Source of the DNA: Candidatus Kapaibacterium sp.
GTDB lineage: Bacteria > Bacteroidota > Ignavibacteria > Kapaibacteriales > HRBIN21
Direction of reading: 5' to 3'
Length of the DNA: 6,553 nucleotides
Assembly (NCBI GenBank): GCA_025055465.1
Contig: JANWXA010000111.1
Coordinates: 1-6,553 of the forward strand
The stretch's first letter is position 1. The number at the start of each line of letters is the position of its first letter. Under the pieces are notes generated by a model. It was not told where the DNA came from. It saw only the letters and a program-made list of their open reading frames with translations, and did no database searches. A program made the translations under genes and the position numbers. Positions 1-6,308 of this stretch are shown in pieces.

Positions 1-611
1 ACTAATTTTTTGCCTTCCGCAATCATTTCGTTGTAAGCAGGAGCGACGTAAAATTCACCATTGACGCGGAAATTCTTGGCAATCATTCGTTCTGCTGCGT
101 TCACAAAATCCATTCCGCGTTTGAAATTGTAGATGCCAACCGTCGCTTCATTCGAGACGACTTGCTTTTCAACAACCTCAACAATTTCTTGATGTTCATT
201 GAAACGCACGAAAGACCATTTCGGGTCGTCTGCCCACATCGTCATAATCATTCCATCGGCGTTTTTAGCGTCCATAGTCGCAAGATATTGATTGATGTCA
301 ATATCAACCCATTGGTCGCTGTTTGCTATCATCATCGGGTTGTCATTGTTAATGAAGTCTTTTGCAAGCAAGACGGTGCAAGCCGCCCCTTCGGTAACTT
401 GATTCACGGTAACGACCTCTGTTCCTTCACCCGCCCACGTTTTCAGCTTATCTGCGACATTATATTTTTCCATATGTTCTTGAAGGCAAATGAAAATAAA
501 ACGATGTGGCGCTTTTGGACGCAAATTATTAATGACGACCTGAATCATGGGCTTGCCTAAAACGGGAATAAGAGGCTTGGGTAGTTCATAGCCTTCTTTT
601 TGAAATCGGCT
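1..611 (-). CDS. Nucleotide-sugar pyrophosphorylase-like nucleotidyltransferase, truncated at both ends
   Basis: About 203 codons are open on the minus strand without a stop. The gene runs off the left edge (3' end missing) and is cut at the 5' end by the breakpoint near 611. The translation starts SRFQKEGYELPKPLIPVLGK. It matches the N-terminus of the NTP_transferase fold, in which a Gly-rich loop ending in G-S-R-F is followed by the Lys of the PKPLIPV signature. Further in are TEGAACTVLLAK, ANSDQWVDID (the Asp normally binds metal and sugar phosphate), a VGIYNF strand and NGEFYVAPAYNEMI. The family transfers NMP from an NTP to a sugar phosphate for surface polysaccharides. This subfamily also occurs in capsule clusters and some phages (general knowledge). 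The Gly expected just before SRF is replaced by Thr codons that belong to the opposite-strand Fe-S gene, so the native start and most of the nucleotide loop are absent. Its composition is AT-richer than the rest of the window. The exact substrate cannot be told. Confidence 0.85.
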
Positions 612-620
612 GGTGGTTCC
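604..620. other. Breakpoint joining two unrelated, head-to-head truncated genes
   Basis: Leftwards on the minus strand, the nucleotidyltransferase is recognisable up to its Ser-Arg-Phe codons (603-611). Rightwards on the plus strand, the Fe-S protein is recognisable from about Gly-Trp-Trp-Phe-His (608-622). Neither gene has a start codon here: each is cut within conserved sequence. On the minus strand the pyrophosphorylase frame reaches a stop at 630-632. On the plus strand the Fe-S frame reaches a stop at 569-571. The two readings share at most a few bases (around 606-614), consistent with joining through microhomology. Base composition also changes at about this point. An assembly chimera is the simplest explanation, and a genuine illegitimate recombination is the alternative. 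Confidence 0.8.
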
Positions 621-2050
621 ACATAGGTTTCATTTTACTGTTCCTCAACTATTTGCCTTTTTCTAAACACCTTCATGTGCTAACCTCGGTGCCGAATGTC
701 TTTTTTTCGCGTGTTGGTCCGGTCAATGCACTGGAGGCGATAGATTTCACGCAAGAGCGTACGGAGACATTCGGGGCAACGGATGTGGAGCACCTATCGT
801 GGAAAAGTATCCTGGATGGGTACACCTGTACGCACTGTGGTCGTTGCACCAGTGTTTGCCCTGCTACTCAGACGGGCAAAGTGTTGGATCCGCGCGCAAT
901 TGTTGTAGCAGTGCGCCAGCGGACATTGGACCGGATGCCGCTATTGATAAAGCAGCAGCAGGGGAGAGAGCTCACAGCGGAGGAGGAAGCGGTACTGCAG
1001 AAGCGCTTTGTGGGCGATTATATCCCGCCAGAGGCGCTCTGGCAGTGTACCACCTGTGGGGCATGCATGGAAGAGTGCCCTGTCATGATTGAACACGTGC
1101 CTATCATCGTAGAGCTGCGCCGCGGGATGGTCATGATGGAAGCACAGTTTCCCACGGAACTACAGGCGGCTTATGGGAATCTGGAGACCAACGCCACGCC
1201 ATGGTCTTTTGCAGCGGCCGATCGGGCGGCGTGGACAGAGGGTCTGTCCGTCAAGACCTTAGCTGAAGACACCAGCAGTTACGATGTGCTCTTCTGGGTA
1301 GGCTGTGCTGGTAGTTATGATCAGCGGGCACAGCGGGTTGCACGGGCAATCGTACAGTTGCTTACAGCGGCCGGTGTAAGCGTCCGCATCTTAGGTGCTG
1401 AGGAACGCTGCACTGGTGATCCGGCTCGTCGCAGCGGCAATGAGTATCTCGCTGATATGCTCACGCGGGCGAACGTGGAGACGCTGAATCGCTATGGGGT
1501 TCGCACGATTGTCACGATGTGTCCCCACTGTTATAATACGCTCAAGAATGAGTACCCAAACTTCGGCGGTGTGTACCAGGTCTACCATCATACGCAGTTT
1601 CTACGTCGCTTGCTGCAAGAAGGCCACCTACAGACAGCACAAGAAGGGGATGCTGCGGCGATGATGCAAACGGTTGTGTACCACGACTCTTGCTACCTGG
1701 GGCGTTATAATAGCGAGTATGAGGCGCCGCGGATCCTCTTGAGTGTCTTGCACGATGTTGCGGTGCACGAGCCAGAACGAGCTGCTGACCGAGGCTTCTG
1801 CTGTGGCGCTGGTGGTGGCCGCATGTTCATGGAGGAACGGATGGGTACTAAAGTCAACCTGGAGCGCACGACGGAATTGCTCCAGACAGGTGCTTCCACT
1901 ATCGCTGTCAACTGTCCTTTCTGCATGACGATGCTGACCGACGGAGTCAAAGAATTGGGGAGGTCGGAGACAGTACGGGTACGGGATGTTGCTGAAATCG
2001 TAGCTGAGCGCGTGATGCAGTCCAAGTCTAACGATCCTCAAGTGAGTTGA
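608..2050 (+). CDS. Membrane-anchored (Fe-S)-binding oxidoreductase subunit, HdrD-like, 5'-truncated
   Basis: This is the C-terminal two thirds of a predicted electron-transfer subunit. In complete homologues, a NarI-like membrane domain precedes two [4Fe-4S] clusters and two CCG domains as in HdrD and GlcF. The frame stays open upstream of the TTG at 653 and encodes WWFHIGFILLFLNYL, a final transmembrane helix leading into PFSKHLHVLTSVPN. The TTG is therefore not a start, and the 5' end is missing at the breakpoint. Counting from 653, ferredoxin-type Cys sets lie at 59/62/65/69 (CTHCGRCTSVCP) and 132/135/138/142 (CTTCGACMEECP). The first CCG-type domain has C218, C253 and C290/C293 (MCPHC). 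The second has C347, C383/C384 (GFCCGAGGGR) and C421/C424 (NCPFC). All metal-ligand motifs look intact. Likely role: passing electrons between the quinone pool and a cytoplasmic partner flavoprotein or reductase. The partner is not in the window. A sixA-like gene follows after 42 bases on the same strand. Confidence 0.88.
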   Translation, partial: GWWFHIGFILLFLNYLPFSKHLHVLTSVPNVFFSRVGPVNALEAIDFTQERTETFGATDVEHLSWKSILDGYTCTHCGRCTSVCPATQTGKVLDPRAIVVAVRQRTLDRMPLLIKQQQGRELTAEEEAVLQKRFVGDYIPPEALWQCTTCGACMEECPVMIEHVPIIVELRRGMVMMEAQFPTELQAAYGNLETNATPWSFAAADRAAWTEGLSVKTLAEDTSSYDVLFWVGCAGSYDQRAQRVARAIVQLLTAAGVSVRILGAEERCTGDPARRSGNEYLADMLTRANVETLNRYGVRTIVTMCPHCYNTLKNEYPNFGGVYQVYHHTQFLRRLLQEGHLQTAQEGDAAAMMQTVVYHDSCYLGRYNSEYEAPRILLSVLHDVAVHEPERAADRGFCCGAGGGRMFMEERMGTKVNLERTTELLQTGASTIAVNCPFCMTMLTDGVKELGRSETVRVRDVAEIVAERVMQSKSNDPQVS

Positions 2051-2072
2051 CCATGTGTCTGTACCACAGCAC

Positions 2073-2077
2073 AGGAG
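2073..2077 (+). promoter_or_regulatory. Possible Shine-Dalgarno for the SixA-like gene
   Basis: The AGGAG purine run is complementary to the 16S rRNA tail, but it lies about 15 bases before the ATG at 2093, further than the usual 5-10. An in-frame TAG at 2084-2086 rules out any start closer to it, so 2093 remains the first possible ATG. The long spacing makes the site uncertain. Confidence 0.3.
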
Positions 2078-2092
2078 AGCGCGTAGCCGACG

Positions 2093-2596
2093 ATGCTACT
2101 CTGCTTCATGAGGCATGCCCATGCGGAAGCTGGTACAGGTATCGGTGATCCTGTTCGGCAGCTTAGCCCTCAGGGACGAGCACAGCTCCAGCAGCTTTTG
2201 CCTTTGGTGCGGGCATTACAAGTCCGCCCAGACTGGATTATTAGTAGTCCATACCAGCGGGCCCTGCAAACGGCGCAGATTGTCGCTGAAGGTTTAGGTT
2301 ACACGCGGGACATCATCAGTGACATTTCCCTCTCGCCCACCGGCTCCACGGTCGGACTCCAAGCTCTTCTGATAGCCTTTGTCAGATGTGAGCAATTGCT
2401 TCTGGTCGGGCATGCGCCGAGCATGCCCACATGGATTCGTGAGCTGTGCGGAGCTTCTCAGTTCCGGTTGTCGTTTTCCCCAGGAGCCATCTGCTGTGTA
2501 GAGCTGCCCGAACCGCAACGCTGGAATGGTACTCTGCGATGGCTGGTCTCTCTGGAGCCGGAACACGGAGTCTCTTACGCCGAGAGCAGCGTATGA
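2093..2596 (+). CDS. sixA: SixA-type phosphohistidine phosphatase (histidine phosphatase superfamily)
   Basis: This 167-residue protein is about the usual SixA length. It opens with the RHxxA motif (R7, H8 in FMRHAHAE), where His8 would be the phospho-accepting residue. The second conserved Arg is R56 in SSPYQRALQTA, and the second catalytic His is H107 in LLVGHAPSM. The DPVRQLSPQGRAQ stretch after the first motif is typical of SixA. So is the FSPGAICCVELP strand followed by LRWLVSLEP near the end. The family removes phosphate from phosphohistidine, as on HPt domains or PTS proteins in E. coli. No histidine kinase, HPt or PTS gene is nearby, so the substrate is unknown. A small-molecule phosphatase of the same superfamily is a less likely alternative. 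There is no signal peptide, so it should be cytoplasmic. It is probably co-transcribed with the Fe-S gene, 42 bases upstream, and it converges on the solute-binding-protein gene. Confidence 0.85.
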   Translation: MLLCFMRHAHAEAGTGIGDPVRQLSPQGRAQLQQLLPLVRALQVRPDWIISSPYQRALQTAQIVAEGLGYTRDIISDISLSPTGSTVGLQALLIAFVRCEQLLLVGHAPSMPTWIRELCGASQFRLSFSPGAICCVELPEPQRWNGTLRWLVSLEPEHGVSYAESSV

Positions 2597-2704
2597 CAAC
2601 GAGACGCTGTCCCCGGAAGTCCCTACAAGGCGGCTGCTACCTCTGCCATATACTCCGTAGACCATAGAGCCGACCCTGTGTAGGAGACAGCGACCAGGGG
2701 ATGA

Positions 2705-2731
2705 AGCGATAAGGCCCCCCCGCTATACGCT
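2705..2731. terminator. Weak hairpin with C7 loop in the convergent spacer
   Basis: AGCGATA (2705-2711) can pair with TATACGCT (2724-2731) with one bulged A, leaving a 12-base loop that contains seven consecutive C (2715-2721). It sits just past the stop codon of the minus-strand operon and downstream of the SixA gene. That is the right place for a shared bidirectional terminator. Neither strand has a following T-tract and the stem is short, so this is only a candidate. The rest of the spacer 2597-2729 shows no gene. Confidence 0.2.
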
Positions 2732-3941
2732 ATGGGAGAGCCGAGAGGATTTTCTGTGCTTGTAGTAGGGCTTCCTCCGGCGGGCGAATGCCGTAAAGGG
2801 CTTCTACGATAGCGTTCTCCAGTGCAGCTTCGATATCCAACCAGCGCGGATGAACAGGGGTCATGCGTGCATGCTGCAGTTGTGCGGCAAAGACACGGCG
2901 ATATGGGGTCTGCAATAACACCGAATCATGGAGAAAGCGCTGATCAGCAGGAAAACCGGCCTCGGTAACAGCGCGGCAGAACCGCACGGCTTGTTCGCCG
3001 TCAGTGAGAAAGCGGACAAGTTCAAGGGCTAAATTCTTCCGAGGAGAGGCCGCACTGATGGCGAGGTATTCCCCACCAGCAAATGATATGCCGGGTGTAT
3101 CAGGATGTCTGCCCGGTAGAGGGGTAATGGCGTACTCCCAAGTGGGGGGCTGCTGACGAAGTTTTTCCGCAAGCCACGCCCCAGAGATCCAGAATCCCAG
3201 CTTCCCTTGGAGGAAAGCATCGTCTAATTGGCGCTGTGTTTCGATAAGCCCTGTCTGGGCAAGCCGAACGTAGAAGCGCACTGCATCTACAACCGCAGGA
3301 TGGCTGAGTGTTGTGGTGCCGTGGTGTGCGAGTACATCCCCGCCAAAGCTCCAAATCAAGGGCAAGACCTTCTTGTAGAGCCGGTGAGGATCGGCACCAT
3401 TAACGCCGCAGCCATACAGGGTGGGCGGACGGTGGAGGCGTTCGGCAAGCTGCAGCAGCTTGTTCCAAGTGCGCGGTGGGACAGCCGAAGGCTCGGTACT
3501 CCGCAGGGCCGTACGATTGATAAACAGGACACGGGTATCCACAATCCACGGGACGGCATAAAGTGTGTCGGACCAGTAGCATGGAGGATGGGAAAAGGGG
3601 ACAAAGCGCTGCATAGGAATGCTGTCTGGAGGGAGGGACCATAGAACGCCGGCACTGGAGAATTGCGCTACCCAGTCTGACCCCAACTCCAGTACGTCTG
3701 GGGGCTTCCCAGCATCAAAGGCTGCCAGTAGCTTTGTCTTCCCTTCGTTCCACGTCAGTTCTGTAACTTCAATCCGACAATGGTAGCGACGCTCAAACTC
3801 TCGGAGTAGTTCGTATAGGGCTGCCCGATGCGAGGGCTCGCTCCAAAAGTGCCAGAAACTCAGGTGCTGCTCCTCTGGGGGATTAGCACCGGGGCATCCC
3901 GTTAGGAGAAGTGCCAGACAGGCTGTGGTGAATCGGTTCAT
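2730..3941 (-). CDS. Extracellular solute-binding lipoprotein (SBP_bac_1, MalE/UgpB-like)
   Basis: The 403-residue product has a short lipoprotein signal ending in the lipobox LLTGC (Cys16), so it should be membrane-anchored and periplasm-facing. The mature part follows the family-1 binding-protein layout. The first strand is LSFWHFWSEP (27-36), then TWNEGKTKLLAAFDAGKPPDV (63-83, central part of lobe I). The hinge-like LYAVPWIVDTRVLFINRTAL comes at 127-146. WSFGGDVL (197-204), FLQGKLGFWISGAW (243-256) and FAGGEYLAIS (287-296) follow, then WLDIEAALENAIVEAL near the C-terminus. Its length is normal for the family. Such proteins usually deliver sugars, oligosaccharides or glycerol phosphodiesters to an ABC importer, but the ligand cannot be read from sequence. 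The ATG shares an ATGA with the stop of the SLBB gene upstream, so translational coupling is likely. It is the last gene of the operon. No permease or ATPase follows. Confidence 0.9.
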   Translation of the reverse strand: MNRFTTACLALLLTGCPGANPPEEQHLSFWHFWSEPSHRAALYELLREFERRYHCRIEVTELTWNEGKTKLLAAFDAGKPPDVLELGSDWVAQFSSAGVLWSLPPDSIPMQRFVPFSHPPCYWSDTLYAVPWIVDTRVLFINRTALRSTEPSAVPPRTWNKLLQLAERLHRPPTLYGCGVNGADPHRLYKKVLPLIWSFGGDVLAHHGTTTLSHPAVVDAVRFYVRLAQTGLIETQRQLDDAFLQGKLGFWISGAWLAEKLRQQPPTWEYAITPLPGRHPDTPGISFAGGEYLAISAASPRKNLALELVRFLTDGEQAVRFCRAVTEAGFPADQRFLHDSVLLQTPYRRVFAAQLQHARMTPVHPRWLDIEAALENAIVEALYGIRPPEEALLQAQKILSALP

Positions 3942-4492
3942 TGTCCACCGCGGAAGAAGAGCACCAATGTCACCGCGGCCTGAAGGATGAGCAGGACGTC
4001 GCGGACAACGCTAACTACGACCTCCAGCGTGCTCAAGGCCCCACCGGGCACGATAACAGTGTCACCCGGATATAAAATTGGGTTTTGGCTGGGATCGCCA
4101 GTACGTTGGTAGAGTTCCAGATTATACACCAGCACGCGCTCAATGATGGTAGTGTCCACGCGAACGTCACGAATGACGCGAACATCGGTAAGCCGTGCAT
4201 ACTCCGTGGGGCCGCCGCCGAACGAGAGGAGTTGGACAAGCGTTGTAGAGCTTGGAACAATGTAGCGTCCGGGGGCCCGAACATATCCCCAGAGATTCAC
4301 TGGGATTGTCAGGCCGGTGCCGAAGCTTAGATCGTAGTAAGCGGCACCGCCAAGCCCTGAGTAGGGGAAAAGGCGCTGTTGGGGACTTTCCCGCTGATTG
4401 CCGAAAAGGTCTCGCGACTGTTGTGCCTGCAGCAGGGCTGGGAGCACGAGCAAGAGGATACAGCAGTACCGCAATGTTGGAGGAAGGCTCAT
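3938..4492 (-). CDS. Short exported SLBB-domain protein with C-terminal membrane helix
   Basis: I chose the ATG at 4492, giving 184 residues. It makes an ATGA overlap with the upstream gene and puts a clean signal peptide (RYCCILLLVLPALLQAQ) at the N-terminus. An in-frame ATG at 4516 would add eight residues inside the upstream gene. Residues about 63-150 form an SLBB beta-grasp unit: IPVNLWGYVRAPGRYIVP, then TLVQLLSFGGGPTEYARLTDVRVIR, then a closing YPGDTVIVPGG. This is the pattern of the ligand-binding units of Wza-type polysaccharide exporters. The usual N-terminal Poly_export domain and the second SLBB repeat are missing. A hydrophobic helix at about 155-180 (VVVSVVRDVLLILQAAVTLVLFF) and a short RGGQ tail end the protein. 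Its likely place is the outer membrane or periplasm, with a structural or saccharide-related role. A full export channel is unlikely given the size. No glycosyltransferase, Wzc or Wzx/Wzy gene is alongside. Confidence 0.82.
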   Translation of the reverse strand: MSLPPTLRYCCILLLVLPALLQAQQSRDLFGNQRESPQQRLFPYSGLGGAAYYDLSFGTGLTIPVNLWGYVRAPGRYIVPSSTTLVQLLSFGGGPTEYARLTDVRVIRDVRVDTTIIERVLVYNLELYQRTGDPSQNPILYPGDTVIVPGGALSTLEVVVSVVRDVLLILQAAVTLVLFFRGGQ

Positions 4493-5262
4493 TGTTTGAC
4501 CCAAAATGTACGCCAAATGGATGTTGCGCCTCGCTCAGGACGCCCCGGTGTAACGCGGCTAATGCGCCAGCGGTAAAGTCTACCGGGGTGCAGTGATTTG
4601 GCACGGCCGTCTTGGTTGTAGCGAATCCGTGGGTTGGAATAGTCCATGGGTGCCCCGGCAAAGACCCACACGGGATGGAGAATAAGGTCTGGGTTAGACG
4701 TATCTGCCTCAAACACGCGAAGGACGACATAACCCACGTTATTACTCCACCGGAAGACAACAGAGTCAGGGTGTACTTCCCCGACTGGTGCAATGGGGAT
4801 AGGGGGTGGTTCCAGCATAAAGCGCGTAATCTCGGACGGGGGGCCTTCGCGGCGCTGCGGTGATCGGTCCAGGGCGTGGACACGGTAGTGGTACATATGC
4901 CAATGCTGAACGGCGCGATCTACGTAAGCAGTGTCTTCAGCAGTTGTGCCGTACTCCAGTGTTACCAGCTCGGTGAATCGGGTAGGGGTACCGTTGGCAT
5001 CGGTTGTGTCGCTGCGATAGATGCGGTAACCGCCGACTTCCAGCGGGTTCAGGGCATGCCATTCCAGGCGAATGCCGCCAACGCCGTCTGCAGAGGCTTC
5101 AGGCCAGGGGCGGACTCCGGTTTCCGTTGCAGCAGTGTCGTGGGTACGCGGCACCCACCGCGGTGCCGGCAGGGTTGGCAGGGGAGGTGCCGTGGGGGCT
5201 CCACAGCCGCTGATGAGCAGAATAAGAGCCGTACAGTAACGAAGAGAGACTACACCCGTCAT
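4489..5262 (-). CDS. Fibronectin type III-like lipoprotein
   Basis: The 257-residue product starts with a lipoprotein signal, ALILLISGC (Cys20 acylated), then a Pro/Ala-rich linker (22-35). Residues about 60-150 look like one fibronectin-III sandwich: GIRLEWHALNPLEVGGYRIYRSD, then YVDRAVQHWHMYHYRVHALD and a PSEITRF ending. The motif of Trp, G-Y-x-I-Y-R and Y-x-Y-x-V-x-A-x-D is typical. Residues about 155-257 form a second, more divergent domain (VVFRWSNNVGYVVLRVFE, LYRWRISRV, IWRTFWV). There are no catalytic residues, so it is probably a surface or periplasmic binding or structural lipoprotein. The ATG overlaps the stop of the PorV-like gene as ATGA, and its own stop overlaps the SLBB start in the same way. 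Its position right after a PorV-like protein suggests an accessory role at the outer membrane. This is inference from context only. Confidence 0.82.
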   Translation of the reverse strand: MTGVVSLRYCTALILLISGCGAPTAPPLPTLPAPRWVPRTHDTAATETGVRPWPEASADGVGGIRLEWHALNPLEVGGYRIYRSDTTDANGTPTRFTELVTLEYGTTAEDTAYVDRAVQHWHMYHYRVHALDRSPQRREGPPSEITRFMLEPPPIPIAPVGEVHPDSVVFRWSNNVGYVVLRVFEADTSNPDLILHPVWVFAGAPMDYSNPRIRYNQDGRAKSLHPGRLYRWRISRVTPGRPERGATSIWRTFWVKQ

Positions 5263-6308
5263 CGCAGACGTTCCATAATACGCTCCAGCCGGAGAGTTAG
5301 AGCAAAACGATGCACGTTCCCGAGATGCTCATCACTGTCGGCTAAAAAGCCGTAGTCAGCCGTTAAGAATCCCGCGTCAACACCGGCTCCGAGGGTGAGT
5401 ACTCCATGGCGGAGCCCGAATCGGAGAGCAAAACTACGGCGATAGAGAAGTTCGGCGCCATATCGGTGAGGGGCGGTGTAGCGACCATCGTAGTCGTAAG
5501 CTACCGTTGCTTCCAAACGCCACATTTCCAGTGGTTGGGTGAGTGAGACACCCCATTGTGCAGAGGTAGGAATACGGTGGGGGCGTTGTGTTGTCCAGAG
5601 AATCCGTGTGCCAGCGACGTCGCGCACGCACATACCCAGCGTCAGGCGTGGCCAGTGTTCGTCAAAGGTAATATCCTTCAGGTTAATCCGCACGATGGTG
5701 CCGGCATCTACACCTATTCCAGAGGCGCTGTGCTCGGCTATGGACTCACGCACGAGTTTAAAGTTGACCCCGACGGGGAACTCTACTGGTACAGCGAAGC
5801 GCATCCAGCCAAAGTCTATGGGCACGACGAAAAGCCGTGCCAGCGTTAGCCAGAAAGCATCGTTGGCGTTCGGAATAAATTCGCCCTGCCCGGCCCGGCG
5901 TACCAGTTCCTCGCGCTCTTGCGGTGAGAGAACCCTGGTCAAGTCAGGGTAGCGACGCAAGTCAGGCACGGTGAACCGTTCCCAGTTGAGTGCTACTTGG
6001 AGCCCAGACACTGGGAGGGTGAGGCCAACGTGGAAAAAGTGGGCCAGCGGTGAACCGAGGGAACCGTATTGCGAACTATACATGCCTGAGAGCAAAACTG
6101 TCGAGGGCAAGAGTCCCACACCGGCTGGATTCCAGTAGAATCCCCACGCATCGTCGGCAATGGCAGTGAAGGCTGTTCCCATACCAAGGGCACGCGCCCC
6201 CAGGGGGATTTCCAGAAATGCTGCAGCATAGCGTTCATCCTGGGCATAGAGACCCAGACTTGCCCACAGCCACAGAAGCCACTTAGCGTACACGCGCCAC
6301 ACTGCCAC
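5259..6308 (-). CDS. PorV/PorQ-family outer-membrane beta-barrel protein
   Basis: The 349-residue product has a signal peptide (hydrophobic WLLWLWASLGLYAQ, cleavage probably near residue 22). The family signature follows at 31-63: FLEIPLGARALGMGTAFTAI, then ADDAWGFYWNPAG. The rest is rich in alternating amphipathic strands ending in charged turns, and the chain finishes with RFALTLRLERIMERLR, consistent with a FadL-like barrel. In type IX secretion, PorV shuttles cargo from the translocon to the sortase PorU. Other members of this family are less understood, so PorV itself is not certain. The start taken is GTG at 6308. In-frame GTGs at 6302 and 6293 are equally possible and would shorten the signal peptide only slightly. 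The gene overlaps the end of the upstream Ig-domain gene by about 26 bases, and its stop shares an ATGA with the fibronectin-like lipoprotein gene. No strong Shine-Dalgarno is visible. Confidence 0.87.
   Translation of the reverse strand: MAVWRVYAKWLLWLWASLGLYAQDERYAAAFLEIPLGARALGMGTAFTAIADDAWGFYWNPAGVGLLPSTVLLSGMYSSQYGSLGSPLAHFFHVGLTLPVSGLQVALNWERFTVPDLRRYPDLTRVLSPQEREELVRRAGQGEFIPNANDAFWLTLARLFVVPIDFGWMRFAVPVEFPVGVNFKLVRESIAEHSASGIGVDAGTIVRINLKDITFDEHWPRLTLGMCVRDVAGTRILWTTQRPHRIPTSAQWGVSLTQPLEMWRLEATVAYDYDGRYTAPHRYGAELLYRRSFALRFGLRHGVLTLGAGVDAGFLTADYGFLADSDEHLGNVHRFALTLRLERIMERLR

Noticed and set aside
162..560. 132-codon plus-strand open frame in the left region.
   Set aside because: It lies opposite the clearly conserved nucleotidyltransferase frame and shows no recognisable domain. 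It is a shadow.
621..640. Minus-strand ATG-AAA-CCT-ATG just before the nucleotidyltransferase, resembling a frameshifted native start (M-K-P-M).
   Set aside because: It is out of frame with the gene and followed by a stop after 16 codons. The same bases read on the plus strand give a convincing membrane helix continuous with the Fe-S protein, so the resemblance is chance.
2446..2667. Plus-strand open frame reaching into the convergent spacer past the phosphatase stop.
   Set aside because: Most of it is off-frame within the SixA gene. The unique C-terminal part is short, Arg/Cys-rich and unrecognisable.
2604..2692. Inverted repeat CGCTGTC (2605-2611) and GACAGCG (2686-2692) in the convergent spacer.
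   Set aside because: Seven-base arms with a loop of about 74 bases are expected by chance, and there is no T-tract or conserved structure.
4167..4883. 238-codon minus-strand open frame spanning the SLBB and Fn3 genes.
   Set aside because: It is in a different frame from two genes with lipobox/signal and domain motifs. Its product is Pro/Arg/Ser-rich with no family signature, as expected for an antisense or off-frame shadow in GC-rich DNA.
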